In this document: piece after piece, positions 22,371 to 30,751 of the stretch
Layout: every line of letters starts with the position of its first letter
Position numbering within the stretch: position 1 is the stretch's first letter
Assembly (NCBI GenBank): GCA_903844265.1
Contig: CAIMTB010000606.1
Span: 1-49,047 of the forward strand
Source of the DNA: an uncultured Verrucomicrobiota bacterium
GTDB taxonomy: Bacteria > Verrucomicrobiota > Verrucomicrobiia > Limisphaerales > CAIMTB01
DNA length: 49,047 nucleotides
Reading direction: 5' to 3'
Translations under genes and position numbers: made by a program
The notes under the pieces: model-generated
The model's database searches: none
What the model saw: only the letters and a program-made list of their open reading frames with translations
What the model was told of the DNA's origin: nothing

Positions 22371-24668
22371 GTGTCCGCGAAGGACGGCGCGGAGCGCAGT
22401 GCGCGCCCCCGTCACCCTGTGGATGAACCGAGGAGGGTGAGCTTAGGTCTGGAGGCCGAATGCCCGGCTTGCCAAGATCCACAGCTGTTGCCGTCCCAGC
22501 CCCCAACGCCCATCGCCGAGAGCCTGTCCGGCCTGATCGACCGGGTTACGTTCCACAATGAGGACAGCGGTTTCGCCGTCATGCGGATCAAGGCGAAAGG
22601 GCACCGCGATCTGGTCACCGTCGTCGGTTCCCTGGCGAGCGTCAGTGCTGGAGAATGGCTGACGGCGCAAGGCCAGTGGGTGCAGGACCGGGAGTTCGGA
22701 CTCCAGTTCCGGGCCGAGATGCTGAGCAGCACTGCGCCAACGACCAAGGAGGGCATCGAGAAGTATCTTGGCAGCGGCATGGTCAAGGGCATCGGTCCTG
22801 TCTACGCCAAGAAGCTCGTGGACCGCTTCGGCGAGGAGATCTTCGACATCATCGAGACTCGATCGGCGCTGCTGGAGGAACTCGACGGCATCGGTCCGAA
22901 GCGGCGGAAGCGCATCAAGGAAGCCTGGGCCGAGCAGAAGGCGATCCGCTCCATCATGGTGTTCCTGCACAGCCACGGCGTGGGCACGAGCAGGGCGGTT
23001 CGGATCTTCAAGACGTACGGCGTGGACGCCATCGAGACGGTTCGGAATGACCCCTACCGCCTGGCCAAGGACATCCACGGCATCGGCTTCAAGACGGCCG
23101 ACCAAATCGCGCAGAAGATCGGGATTCCCCACGACTCCCTGCTGCGTGCGGCGGCGGGCCTCAGTCACGTGCTGATCGAAGCGACCAACGACGGTCACTG
23201 CGCCCTGCCGGTGGAGTTGTTGAAGGACGAGGCAGGCAAGCTGCTGCTGGTGGATGACAAGATCGTGACCGAAGCCCTGGACCGCACCTTGGCCAGCAAC
23301 GACCTGGTGACGGAATCCATCGGCGCGCAGGAGTTGATCTTCCTCCCGCGCCTGAGGCGGGCGGAGGAGGTCATCGCCGCCCGGATCAAGAATCTTGCCG
23401 GCGCGCGGCCCGTGTTCCCGGCCGTCGATTTCCAGAAGGCGGTGACCTGGTGTCAGGAAAAGACCGGCAAGGAGTTGGCACCCACCCAGCGGGAGGCGCT
23501 CCAGCTGGCGCTGACGAGCCGCGTCCTGGTCATCACCGGCGGCCCTGGCGTCGGCAAGACCACGCTCGTCAACGCGATCCTGCTGATCCTGCGCGCCAAG
23601 AAGGTCCGATGCCTGCTGTGCGCGCCGACCGGACGGGCCGCCAAGCGCCTGTTCGAGACGACCGGTGTCGAGGCCAAGACGATCCACAGGCTCCTGGAGG
23701 TGAATCCGAGCGCGGGCGGTTTCACGCGTAACGAAGGCAACCCGCTGGATTGCGATCTTCTGGTTGTAGACGAAACCTCGATGGTCGATGTCGTCCTGAT
23801 GTCGAACCTGCTTCGAGCGCTGCCTTCCACGGGGAGCCTGCTTCTGGTGGGTGACATCGACCAGCTGCCGAGCGTCGGTCCTGGCATGGTGCTTCGACAC
23901 CTGATCGAAAGCGCAACCGTGCCGGTCGTGCGCCTGACCGAGGTCTTCCGCCAGGCGGCAGGCAGCCGCATCATCACCAATGCCCACCGGGTCAACGAGG
24001 GACGGATGCCGGAGGTCCCGGCGAAGGGCGATGAGTCGGATTTCTTCTCCGTCGAGCGGGAGGAACCCGAGCAGATCGCCGACACCCTGGTCGAGATGGT
24101 CAAGACGCGCATCCCGGCGCGGTTCGGTCTGGACCCCATCCGGGACGTCCAGGTGTTGTGCCCCATGAACCGGGGTTCCCTGGGCAGCCGCGAACTCAAC
24201 GCGCGGCTTCAGGAAGAGCTGAATCCGTTGAGGACCGGAGAGCCCGTGGTCGAGAAGTTCGGCTGGCGATTCCGGCTGCGCGACAAGGTCATCCAGACCG
24301 AGAACGACTACGACAAGGACGTCTTCAATGGCGACATCGGTCAGATCGCGAGGATCGACGAGGTGGAGCGCGAGGTCACGATTCGCTTCGACCAGCGCGA
24401 TGTCGTCTACGATTTCGGTGAGTTGGACGAGATCGCCCTGGCCTACGCCATCACGGTCCACAAGTCCCAGGGCTCGGAGTTCCCGGCGGTCGTCATCCCG
24501 GTGGCGATGCAGCAGTACATGCTGTTGCAGCGGAACCTTGTCTACACGGGCATCACGCGTGGAAAGAAGCTGGTGGTCCTGGTCGGGCAGAAGAAGGCGC
24601 TGGGGATGGCGGTGAACAACAACCGTACCCAGAACCGGTTTTCCGGGCTGCTGGAGCGGCTGAGATGA
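22371..24668 (+). CDS. recD2: RecD2-like SF1 DNA helicase
   Basis: The up-to-765-residue protein has RecD2 organisation. An N-terminal OB-like region (VTFHNEDSGFAVMRIKAKG) is followed by tandem helix-hairpin-helix motifs (VKGIGPVYAKKLVDRFG, LDGIGPKRRKRIKEAW). The helicase core has Walker A GGPGVGKTT near 390, Walker B LLVVDETSMVD near 463 and the GDIDQLPSVGPG motif III. The C-terminal UvrD-like motif AYAITVHKSQGSEF and TGITRGKK complete it. RecD2 unwinds DNA 5'-3' and works apart from RecBCD in repair. The start is uncertain: GTG 22371 adds ~45 residues without family resemblance; GTG 22437 or TTG 22488 are alternatives. No partner gene is adjacent. Confidence 0.93.
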   Translation: MSAKDGAERSARPRHPVDEPRRVSLGLEAECPACQDPQLLPSQPPTPIAESLSGLIDRVTFHNEDSGFAVMRIKAKGHRDLVTVVGSLASVSAGEWLTAQGQWVQDREFGLQFRAEMLSSTAPTTKEGIEKYLGSGMVKGIGPVYAKKLVDRFGEEIFDIIETRSALLEELDGIGPKRRKRIKEAWAEQKAIRSIMVFLHSHGVGTSRAVRIFKTYGVDAIETVRNDPYRLAKDIHGIGFKTADQIAQKIGIPHDSLLRAAAGLSHVLIEATNDGHCALPVELLKDEAGKLLLVDDKIVTEALDRTLASNDLVTESIGAQELIFLPRLRRAEEVIAARIKNLAGARPVFPAVDFQKAVTWCQEKTGKELAPTQREALQLALTSRVLVITGGPGVGKTTLVNAILLILRAKKVRCLLCAPTGRAAKRLFETTGVEAKTIHRLLEVNPSAGGFTRNEGNPLDCDLLVVDETSMVDVVLMSNLLRALPSTGSLLLVGDIDQLPSVGPGMVLRHLIESATVPVVRLTEVFRQAAGSRIITNAHRVNEGRMPEVPAKGDESDFFSVEREEPEQIADTLVEMVKTRIPARFGLDPIRDVQVLCPMNRGSLGSRELNARLQEELNPLRTGEPVVEKFGWRFRLRDKVIQTENDYDKDVFNGDIGQIARIDEVEREVTIRFDQRDVVYDFGELDEIALAYAITVHKSQGSEFPAVVIPVAMQQYMLLQRNLVYTGITRGKKLVVLVGQKKALGMAVNNNRTQNRFSGLLERLR

Positions 24669-24681
24669 AAGGCCTGAGCCA

Positions 24682-24695
24682 AGGGACAGGTCTTT
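24682..24695 (+). repeat. Short dispersed motif, copy 2 (AGGGACAGGTCTTT)
   Basis: This is the second copy of the motif at 22302-22315, starting 13 bases after the RecD2 stop codon and in the same orientation. Confidence 0.45.
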
Positions 24696-24724
24696 GGTAG
24701 GCTCCATCCAGCCCACCCTCAAAT

Positions 24725-24764
24725 CCTCGCCATGAATTGGCGAGGCGCCGGTTGGCGAGGCGCC
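24725..24764. repeat. Inverted repeat and 13-base tandem repeat between RecD2 and the GH29-like gene
   Basis: CCTCGCCA (24725-24732) and TGGCGAGG (24738-24745) form an 8-bp inverted repeat with a five-base loop. TTGGCGAGGCGCC occurs twice (24737-24749 and 24752-24764), period 15. It lies in the 194-base gap after RecD2 and may act as a weak terminator hairpin or mark an old insertion. The rest of the gap shows no gene. Confidence 0.6.
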
Positions 24765-24862
24765 CCATTCGCGTTGATGCTCCGCGCCCGTTCCGGCAGG
24801 GTTCGACCAAGCCCGAAAAACAGTCGTCCGACCCATATCGCGCAGGGAAGAAAGAAGCCGTG

Positions 24863-25906
24863 ATGCAGACAACTCGACGCCAGTTTGTGAAGAGCGTGCT
24901 CGGTTCTGCGGTTCTTGGAGCAACGAACGGATGGGCTGCCGCTGGTCTATCAGCCGCGGGTTATCTCCGAGCCAACACGGACTGGCTGGCCCGTTGTCGA
25001 TTCGGCATCGGCATCCACTGGACCGCACAGACGGCTCCCGAGAGTGGCGCGGCCAAGTCGTTTCAGAGGGCTGTGAGTGATTTTGACCTGAACGGTTTCG
25101 TCGCGGCGGTCGAGCATGCCGGGGCCGACTACGTGCTGTTCACGGCGGCTCATGCGTTGCAAATGCTGCCCGCTCCAAATCCCGTTCTGGAGAAGCTCCT
25201 GCCGGGGCGGACCTGCGAACGTGACCTGATCCGGGAACTGGCCGACGCATTGGCGGCGAAGCAGAAGCATCTCCTGGTCTACTACAATCACTCGTGCAAC
25301 GGCGGGGAGGATGCGGCGTGGGAACGCGCTGTCGGCTACCACGCTCCCGGCAAGGATCGGCTGGCCCGGAACCTGATGGAGATCGTGTCGTGGATGGGTG
25401 ACCACTACCGCGACAAGATCAAGGCGTGGTGGTTCGACAGTCCGTATTCCCTCGATCCTCGCGGTCCCCACAACAGCGTCACCACGGACATGACCGGTTT
25501 CCAGTTCCCGTGGGATCGCTTCACGACGGCCGCGAAGGCCGGTCATCCAGCCCGATTGGTGACCTACAACGCCGGTGTGAACCAGACCTTCCTGTACACG
25601 ACCCACCAGGACTATTGGTCCGGGGAACTGGTCGATCTCAAGGCTCCGCCCCAGGGCCGGTACCTGGAAAGCGGCCTGCAATGGTTTGGTTGGACCTGCA
25701 TGGAGGACCGGGGGTGGGTCCACGCGAAGCTCGACACCCCGATCCCGCCGCCGTTGTACGCGGACGAGCAGTTGATCCGCCACGTCCGCACGTGCCGCCA
25801 GCATCTTGCCCCGATGACGTTCAACGTGGGGATCTACCAGGGCGGGAGGATGGCCCCGGCTTCTGTGGAACAATTGCATCGCCTGAACGCCGGTCTTGCC
25901 GGGTGA
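24863..25906 (+). CDS. Tat-exported GH29-like protein (alpha-L-fucosidase-related)
   Basis: This 347-residue protein starts with a Tat signal: TTRRQFVKSVLGSAVLG, ending near an AAA site. The mature part follows GH29 architecture. FGIGIHWTAQTAPESGAA is in the position of the family's 'fGiFihWG' start; GADYVLFTAAHALQM parallels 'GAkYvvlTaKHHdGF'; ERDLIRELADALAAKQKHLL parallels 'rDlv.el..a.r..gl.'; and DHYRDKIKAWWFDSPYSLDP is where the nucleophile aspartate would be. It is shorter than typical GH29 enzymes and lacks the C-terminal beta-sandwich. The chosen ATG follows a GGGAAGAAAGAAG stretch and removes 42 non-homologous residues. It is followed 22 bases later by a GH36 gene, suggesting joint sugar removal. 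Activity is uncertain. Confidence 0.65.
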   Translation: MQTTRRQFVKSVLGSAVLGATNGWAAAGLSAAGYLRANTDWLARCRFGIGIHWTAQTAPESGAAKSFQRAVSDFDLNGFVAAVEHAGADYVLFTAAHALQMLPAPNPVLEKLLPGRTCERDLIRELADALAAKQKHLLVYYNHSCNGGEDAAWERAVGYHAPGKDRLARNLMEIVSWMGDHYRDKIKAWWFDSPYSLDPRGPHNSVTTDMTGFQFPWDRFTTAAKAGHPARLVTYNAGVNQTFLYTTHQDYWSGELVDLKAPPQGRYLESGLQWFGWTCMEDRGWVHAKLDTPIPPPLYADEQLIRHVRTCRQHLAPMTFNVGIYQGGRMAPASVEQLHRLNAGLAG

Positions 25907-25928
25907 GACAAGGATGAGGAGAACGACT

Positions 25929-28442
25929 ATGGGAGCAATGAGGCGGCTGATCTCGATGGTGATGTTGGCTCGGCTGGGGTGGGCGGCGGAGGCTCCACCG
26001 GTTCTGGAGGGCTCCGCCGAAATGCAGGAACTCCACGGCTGGGTGGCCGCGAAGTTCGACGGCGGAAAACGCGCGGTTCCGCCCCAATGGGGTCTGGCCG
26101 TGTTGGCCAATCATGACGAGTTGTGCCTGAACACCCGGATGGGAGAGCCCCTTGCGATCGGCGCGACGCAGTACGCGCGTGGGGTCTTCTGCCATGCCAC
26201 CAGCAAGCTGGCCGTGCGTTTGCCGGCCCCCGGCAAGGCCTTCTCCGCCTTCGTCGGGGTGGACAGCAACTCCCAGACGCGCGGAGGGCGCGGCAGCATC
26301 GTGTTCGGGGTGACGGTCGCAGAAAAAGAGGTGCTCCGCTCGAAGGTCATGCGGGAGGGAATGCCGGCCGAGCGGATCCACATCGACCTCGGCGGCGCGA
26401 CGGAGTTCCTGCTGGAAGTCGGTGATGCCGGCGACGGCATCGCGTGCGATCAGGCGGACTGGGCGGACGCGAAGGTCACATTGGCCGACGGCCGGATCCT
26501 GTGGCTGGGCGATCTGCCGATCCTTGGGGGACAGGTAGCCCCGGCGGTCTCCACCGACCTGCCTTTCTCGTTCACCTACGATGGACAGCCTTCAACCTCA
26601 CTGCTTGGACGGTGGACGCAGGATCGTCAGGTCAAGGAGCTCGACGCGCAGCGAACGGAGCGGACGATCACCTGGACCGATCCCGGGACGAAGCTGGTCC
26701 TCCGCTGGGCGGCCATTGAGTACCGCGATTTCCCGACGGTGGAATGGACCTTGTACTTCAAGAACGGCGGAGCAACGGATTCGCCGATCCTCGCGGATAT
26801 CCAGGCCTTGGACGCCCGTTTTGAGCGGAAGAAGGACGAGGTCTATGCCCGATTCGCCGCGCCCGGCGAGTTCGTGCTCAACCACCACGTCGGGAGCCCG
26901 TGTGCAGCCAATGATTACCAGCCGCTCCGGACCGCCCTCCCCCGGTTGACGACCCAACGCATCGCGACCACCGGAGGGAGGGGCTCGAACAGCGACTGGC
27001 CCTACTTCAATATCGAGTGGCCGGGTGAAGGTCTCATCGCCGTGGTGGGCTGGCCGGGCCAGTGGGCGGCAAGCTTCACCCGGGACGATGCCCATGGGTT
27101 GCGGGTGCGGGCTGGACAGGAACAGACCCACTTCAAGCTGTTGCCTGGCGAGGAGGTCCGCACTCCGCTCGTCGTCCTGCAGTTTTGGAAAGGCGATCGG
27201 ATCCGGTCGCAGAACACCTTCCGTCGCTGGATGCTGGCCCACAACGTGCCCAAGCCGGGAGGCCAACCCATCCAGCCGATGCTGTTCGGTTGCAGCTCGC
27301 ATTTCACCAGCGAAATGGTCGATGCGAACGAGGCGAATCAAATCCAGTTCATCGACCGCTATCTCGAGGAGCGCTTGAAGATCGATTACTGGTGGATGGA
27401 CGCCGGGTGGTATTTTTGCGACGGCAACTGGGTCAAGACGGGTACCTGGGAAGTCGATTCCAAGCGCTTCCCCCGAGGTCTCCGGGCGATCAGCAACCAC
27501 GCGCATTCCGAGGGCATCAAGACCATCGTATGGTTCGAGCCCGAGCGTGTTCACCCAGGGACATGGCTGGCCGAGGAACATCCGGAATGGATCCTGGGCG
27601 GCAAGAACGGCGGCCTGCTGAACCTCGGCAACCCCCTGGCTCGCCAGTGGCTGACGGACCACGTCAGCGATCTCATCCGGGCCCAGGGTATCGATCTGTA
27701 CCGCCAGGACTTCAACATGGATCCCCTCGAGTCATGGCGGAAGAACGATGCCCCGGATCGCCAGGGTATCACCGAGAATCATCATATCACCGGTTACCTT
27801 GCCTATTGGGATGACTTGCTCCGCCGGCATCCCGGGTTGTTGATCGACTCCTGCGCAAGCGGCGGCCGGCGAAACGACCTGGAGACGATGCGCCGCTCGG
27901 TGCCGCTGTGGCGCACCGATTTCCGGCTCGATCCCGTGGGTACCCAATGTCACAGCTACGGAATCTCGTCCTGGATCCCGTTGAGCGGGACGGGCACGGG
28001 AAACTTCGCCGCCTACGACTTTCGCAGCAACATGGTGCCTCTCCTGAACTGCATCCTGGACGTGCGGGTCAAGGACGCCGACTTCAACCTGATGCGACAG
28101 CTGTTCCAGCAGTTCCGCGAGGTGGCCGACTGTTATCTCGGGGATTATTATCCCCTGACACCGTACAGCCTTGAGAACACGTCCTGGATGGGCTGGCAGT
28201 TCGACCGGCCAGAGCGGGGCACGGGCCTGGTGCAGGTCTTCAGGAGGGGCGAGAGCATCTATAAGTCGGCTGACCTGCGACTCCACGGCCTGGACCCCGA
28301 AGCTCGCTACCGGGTGCGGAACATGGACGTACCCGAGGGCGACATCATCCCCGGCCGCCGACTGATGGAGATCGGTCTGCCTGTCGTGTTGAACGACCGA
28401 CCCAGCGCGATGCTGATCCATTATGAAAAGGTAGGTCCGTAG
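25929..28442 (+). CDS. Exported alpha-galactosidase-like enzyme: NPCBM domain plus GH36
   Basis: The 837-residue protein has a short signal peptide and an NPCBM/NEW2-like carbohydrate-binding domain (~75-195: LAIGATQYARGVFCHA, FSAFVGVDSNSQTRGG). A GH36 beta-sandwich and (beta/alpha)8 barrel follow. Barrel hallmarks are DYWWMDAGWYFCDGNW, GIKTIVWFEPERV, LYRQDFN with the nucleophile Asp594, SCASGGRRND, and LWRTDF with the acid/base Asp664. The 70-residue spacing of these two aspartates is the one known for GH36. ATG 25929 follows a GAGGAGA ribosome-binding site at seven bases; an upstream ATG at 25914 is less likely. Predicted to release alpha-galactosyl or alpha-GalNAc residues outside the cytoplasm. 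Confidence 0.88.
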   Translation: MGAMRRLISMVMLARLGWAAEAPPVLEGSAEMQELHGWVAAKFDGGKRAVPPQWGLAVLANHDELCLNTRMGEPLAIGATQYARGVFCHATSKLAVRLPAPGKAFSAFVGVDSNSQTRGGRGSIVFGVTVAEKEVLRSKVMREGMPAERIHIDLGGATEFLLEVGDAGDGIACDQADWADAKVTLADGRILWLGDLPILGGQVAPAVSTDLPFSFTYDGQPSTSLLGRWTQDRQVKELDAQRTERTITWTDPGTKLVLRWAAIEYRDFPTVEWTLYFKNGGATDSPILADIQALDARFERKKDEVYARFAAPGEFVLNHHVGSPCAANDYQPLRTALPRLTTQRIATTGGRGSNSDWPYFNIEWPGEGLIAVVGWPGQWAASFTRDDAHGLRVRAGQEQTHFKLLPGEEVRTPLVVLQFWKGDRIRSQNTFRRWMLAHNVPKPGGQPIQPMLFGCSSHFTSEMVDANEANQIQFIDRYLEERLKIDYWWMDAGWYFCDGNWVKTGTWEVDSKRFPRGLRAISNHAHSEGIKTIVWFEPERVHPGTWLAEEHPEWILGGKNGGLLNLGNPLARQWLTDHVSDLIRAQGIDLYRQDFNMDPLESWRKNDAPDRQGITENHHITGYLAYWDDLLRRHPGLLIDSCASGGRRNDLETMRRSVPLWRTDFRLDPVGTQCHSYGISSWIPLSGTGTGNFAAYDFRSNMVPLLNCILDVRVKDADFNLMRQLFQQFREVADCYLGDYYPLTPYSLENTSWMGWQFDRPERGTGLVQVFRRGESIYKSADLRLHGLDPEARYRVRNMDVPEGDIIPGRRLMEIGLPVVLNDRPSAMLIHYEKVGP

Positions 28443-28535
28443 GGAATAGGCGGTTGCACCCACCGCTTATCCGCGCGGAGCCATCCGCCCCTTCCTTGCT
28501 GCCGTCGGGCCGCTTGTCGCGGATAGAGTCGGGCC

Positions 28536-29640
28536 ATGCCCAACCTACACCTGGCTCTTCTGGCGCTGGTGGTTCTCTCAGCCGCCGGCTCTTCCGCCAC
28601 CGGCGGCGATCCTGTCCCCGCCCGCTGGAGCTGGCAGGAGAGCCAGGCCGGGGTTGATCCCAGGGGAGATCTGGCCTGGAAACCCCGTCCCTACATCTTC
28701 GAGAAAGGCGCGTCAGTCCGTTACATCGACTTCCAATCCGGGGACGACGCGAACTCCGGCGACGCGGCCGGCAAGCCGTGGAAGCATCATCCCTGGAAAC
28801 CGGACGGCGCCCGTCGCGTTTTGGCACGGGCACGGGCATGGAAGTCAGCGGTGCGCGCACGGTGGAGATCGCCGGCAACGTGATCGAACGCTCCTACGCC
28901 CAGGGCATCGATGTCCACGGCGCCAAGGTCAACGGCATGTGGGGCGATGTCCCGTTCACGCGCATCCTGATCCATCATAACAAGGTCTGGGAATCCATGC
29001 TCAACTGCAATGACTACGGAGGCATCGAGACCTGGCAGGGCGGGCCTTTCTATGTGTTCAACAACATTTCCTACAACGCGTTGGGCTACCGGCACTGGGA
29101 ACGCTACAGCGGCACCGACGCGGTGCTTTGGCCATGCCTACTATCTCGATGGTTCCTTCAAGAACTATCTCTTCAACACCACGCCGACCCCGCGAAGACC
29201 GCGGCCGACGGAAATGCCGGGGATGCCGGCCCCCGGAAATCACGCTTCGCGCTCGAATCCAACGCCTACGGCCGGAACGTCTTCCATGACTTTGCCGAGA
29301 TGGGCGTGCTGGAGCCCTCCGGACGCTGGCTCGTGTCCTTCGCCGATTTCAAGTTGGCGCTCGCAAACAACCGGAGCCTGCTCGCCGGGTTGGGCGAGGT
29401 CAGCGCAACCCCGCCGCTTCGGGAACCGGCAAAGGGCGATTTCGGGCGCGCTGAATTTCACCGCCGCGAGAAGGCAGTACGCCACGCTCGCGAACGCCGA
29501 ACTGATGAAGCCTTTCTCCTTCCAGGATCTGAGGTTGAGCCGCCATGAAGGTGGCGGGCCTGAAGCGTTCACGATCGAGGAGCTCTACGCCTGGGAGTTC
29601 GATGGGCCGTTCCTGCGCGACTTCACAGGGCGCCTGCCGA
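28536..29640 (+). pseudogene. Degenerate right-handed beta-helix protein gene
   Basis: Pieces of one parallel beta-helix protein lie in different frames. Piece one has a signal peptide (LHLALLALVVLSAAGS) and the usual start VRYIDFQSGDDANSGDAAGK. After ~28800 the frame changes and a large central part is missing; homology resumes at GTGMEVSGARTVEIAGNVIE, QGIDVHGAKVNGMWGD and GGPFYVFNNISYNALGYRHW. Near 29125 the frame shifts again (GHAYYLDGSFKNYLFN), returns for NAYGRNVFHDFAEMG, and a further shift gives NFTAARRQYATLANAELMKP and ELYAWEFDGPFLRDFTG. At least three shifts and a deletion make it non-functional. The intact beta-helix gene at 33903-35969 is only a distant relative. Confidence 0.85.
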
Positions 29641-29906
29641 GCGGCGCCCGGCGTGATGCGGGGGCTCAGGTTGCCGGTGCGGACGAGCAACAGTTTCCAC
29701 GGTTTCCCGTGCAGCAAGTGGGAGTAGTAGAAGTCGGTGTCCTTGGAAACCACGACGCGCTCGTCCTTCAGCGAGAGTGCATTGATGGTCTCATCCGGCG
29801 TCTGGTTTCCATCAGGCAGTCCGCGGGTGTGCAGGGCGTCGTGTCCTGCAGCCTGCATCAGGGCGCACAGTCCGGGCGGCAGGTGGGCGTCCACGAGAAA
29901 CTTCAT
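29400..29906 (-). CDS. DUF5615-type PIN-like toxin with an aberrant C-terminus
   Basis: The first ~80 residues from ATG 29906 are a standard DUF5615/Mut7-C-like PIN relative: MKFLVDAHLPPGLCALMQAA, GLPDGNQTPDETINALSLKD and VVVSKDTDFYYSHLLHGKP then LLLVRTGNLS. The paired aspartates of the first and DTDF motifs are those expected at a nuclease centre. Family members are ~110-120 residues long. Here, after residue ~85, the frame runs on through the antisense of the neighbouring beta-helix pseudogene, adding ~80 unrelated residues. The natural end was probably lost when these two sequences were joined near 29650. The start overlaps the antitoxin stop (ATGA). Function may be lost. Confidence 0.75.
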   Translation of the reverse strand: MKFLVDAHLPPGLCALMQAAGHDALHTRGLPDGNQTPDETINALSLKDERVVVSKDTDFYYSHLLHGKPWKLLLVRTGNLSPRITPGAARQAPCEVAQERPIELPGVELLDRERFRPATFMAAQPQILEGERLHQFGVRERGVLPSRGGEIQRARNRPLPVPEAAGLR

Positions 29907-30136
29907 GCCAGCGCCAGATGCTGGGTCTTGAGCTTGAGCGACTGGGCCGCGAATTCGAGGCACGCCAGCAGGTCTTCTCGTTCCAAGTCCGGAAAGTCGG
30001 CCAGCAGGTCCTCAATCGTGCTGCCTCCCGCCAAGTATTCCAGCATCGACTCCACCGGGTACCGCAGGTTGCGGATGACGGGTTTGCCGTGACATACGGC
30101 CGGGTTGATCGTGATGCGGGCCAGCATCGAACTCAT
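29903..30136 (-). CDS. DUF433 family antitoxin
   Basis: The ~77-residue protein is a typical DUF433 member: ITINPAVCHGKPVIRNLRYP, ESMLEYLAGGSTIEDLLADF and DLEREDLLACLEFAAQSLKL. DUF433 proteins pair with PIN-like DUF5615 proteins as toxin-antitoxin modules, with the antitoxin first and the genes overlapping, as here. Starts at 30166, 30136 and 30127 are all possible; homology begins at about MLARITINP (30127). Confidence 0.85.
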   Translation of the reverse strand: MSSMLARITINPAVCHGKPVIRNLRYPVESMLEYLAGGSTIEDLLADFPDLEREDLLACLEFAAQSLKLKTQHLALA

Positions 30137-30162
30137 GGTGAAATGTGTCGCTGACCCCGCGG

Positions 30163-30561
30163 TCATTCAAGGTTGCTCTTCGGCGGAGCTAGCGCAGCGA
30201 CCCGGAACACCGGCAGTCGGGAGGCGAGGAACATGACCGCGGCCGAGCCGCCGACCAGTCCCACGTGCAGGAGCCAGAACTGGGTGCCGGGCATCTTTTC
30301 GAGCAAGCCACCGAGCCAGCCGACCAGATTGTTCCCGGCGAACAGGTGGAGGTAGTACACGCCCATGATCGTTCCTGCGACCGCCTTGGGGGCGGACTTG
30401 GAATACAGCGCGAGCCCGACGGGGAACACGTTGGAGAAGCCGATGCTGTTGAGCAGTGAGAAGCGCTCCCACGCCTCGGTGAACGCGATGTAGCCGAGTC
30501 CACGCGGGTGACCGAGGAAGGCGCGATCGTCGGGAGGTGGAGAAACTGAGCTCGGGATCAC
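30163..30561 (-). pseudogene. Remnant of a POT-family peptide transporter (internal deletion)
   Basis: A 132-codon frame joins the N-terminal signature of proton-dependent oligopeptide transporters (FLGHPRGLGYIAFTEAWERF) directly to the C-terminal transmembrane part (NVFPVGLALYSKSAPKAVAG, MGVYYLHLFAGNNLVGWLGG, LHVGLVGGSAAVMFL). Full members have ~450-500 residues and 12-14 helices, so roughly 300 internal residues are gone without a frameshift. It cannot be a functional transporter. It sits in a short decayed stretch with the beta-helix pseudogene and the altered toxin gene. Confidence 0.82.
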
Positions 30562-30751
30562 GGCCGAAGACGGTCACGAATCCGTCTGGTGCTGGCAAGT
30601 GTTCACGTCCAACTGGTCGCAGCGTGCATTGGAAGCCTCAACCCGGCGACCCACGCCACCGATCATCCAAGGACTTGTCTTGGCCTTGGATTGAGACTTG
30701 CCGATCCGCCCCGGTAACCTTCCGGGAAGCGCGCTGTCTTCCGTTCAGAAA

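Noticed and set aside
22443-25028. Long minus-strand open frame (~860 codons) opposite RecD2
   Set aside because: RecD2 motifs on the plus strand are unambiguous; the antisense product has no recognisable domain.
28443-30700. Insertion sequence or transposase responsible for the decay
   Set aside because: No transposase motif, terminal inverted repeats or target duplication could be recognised there.
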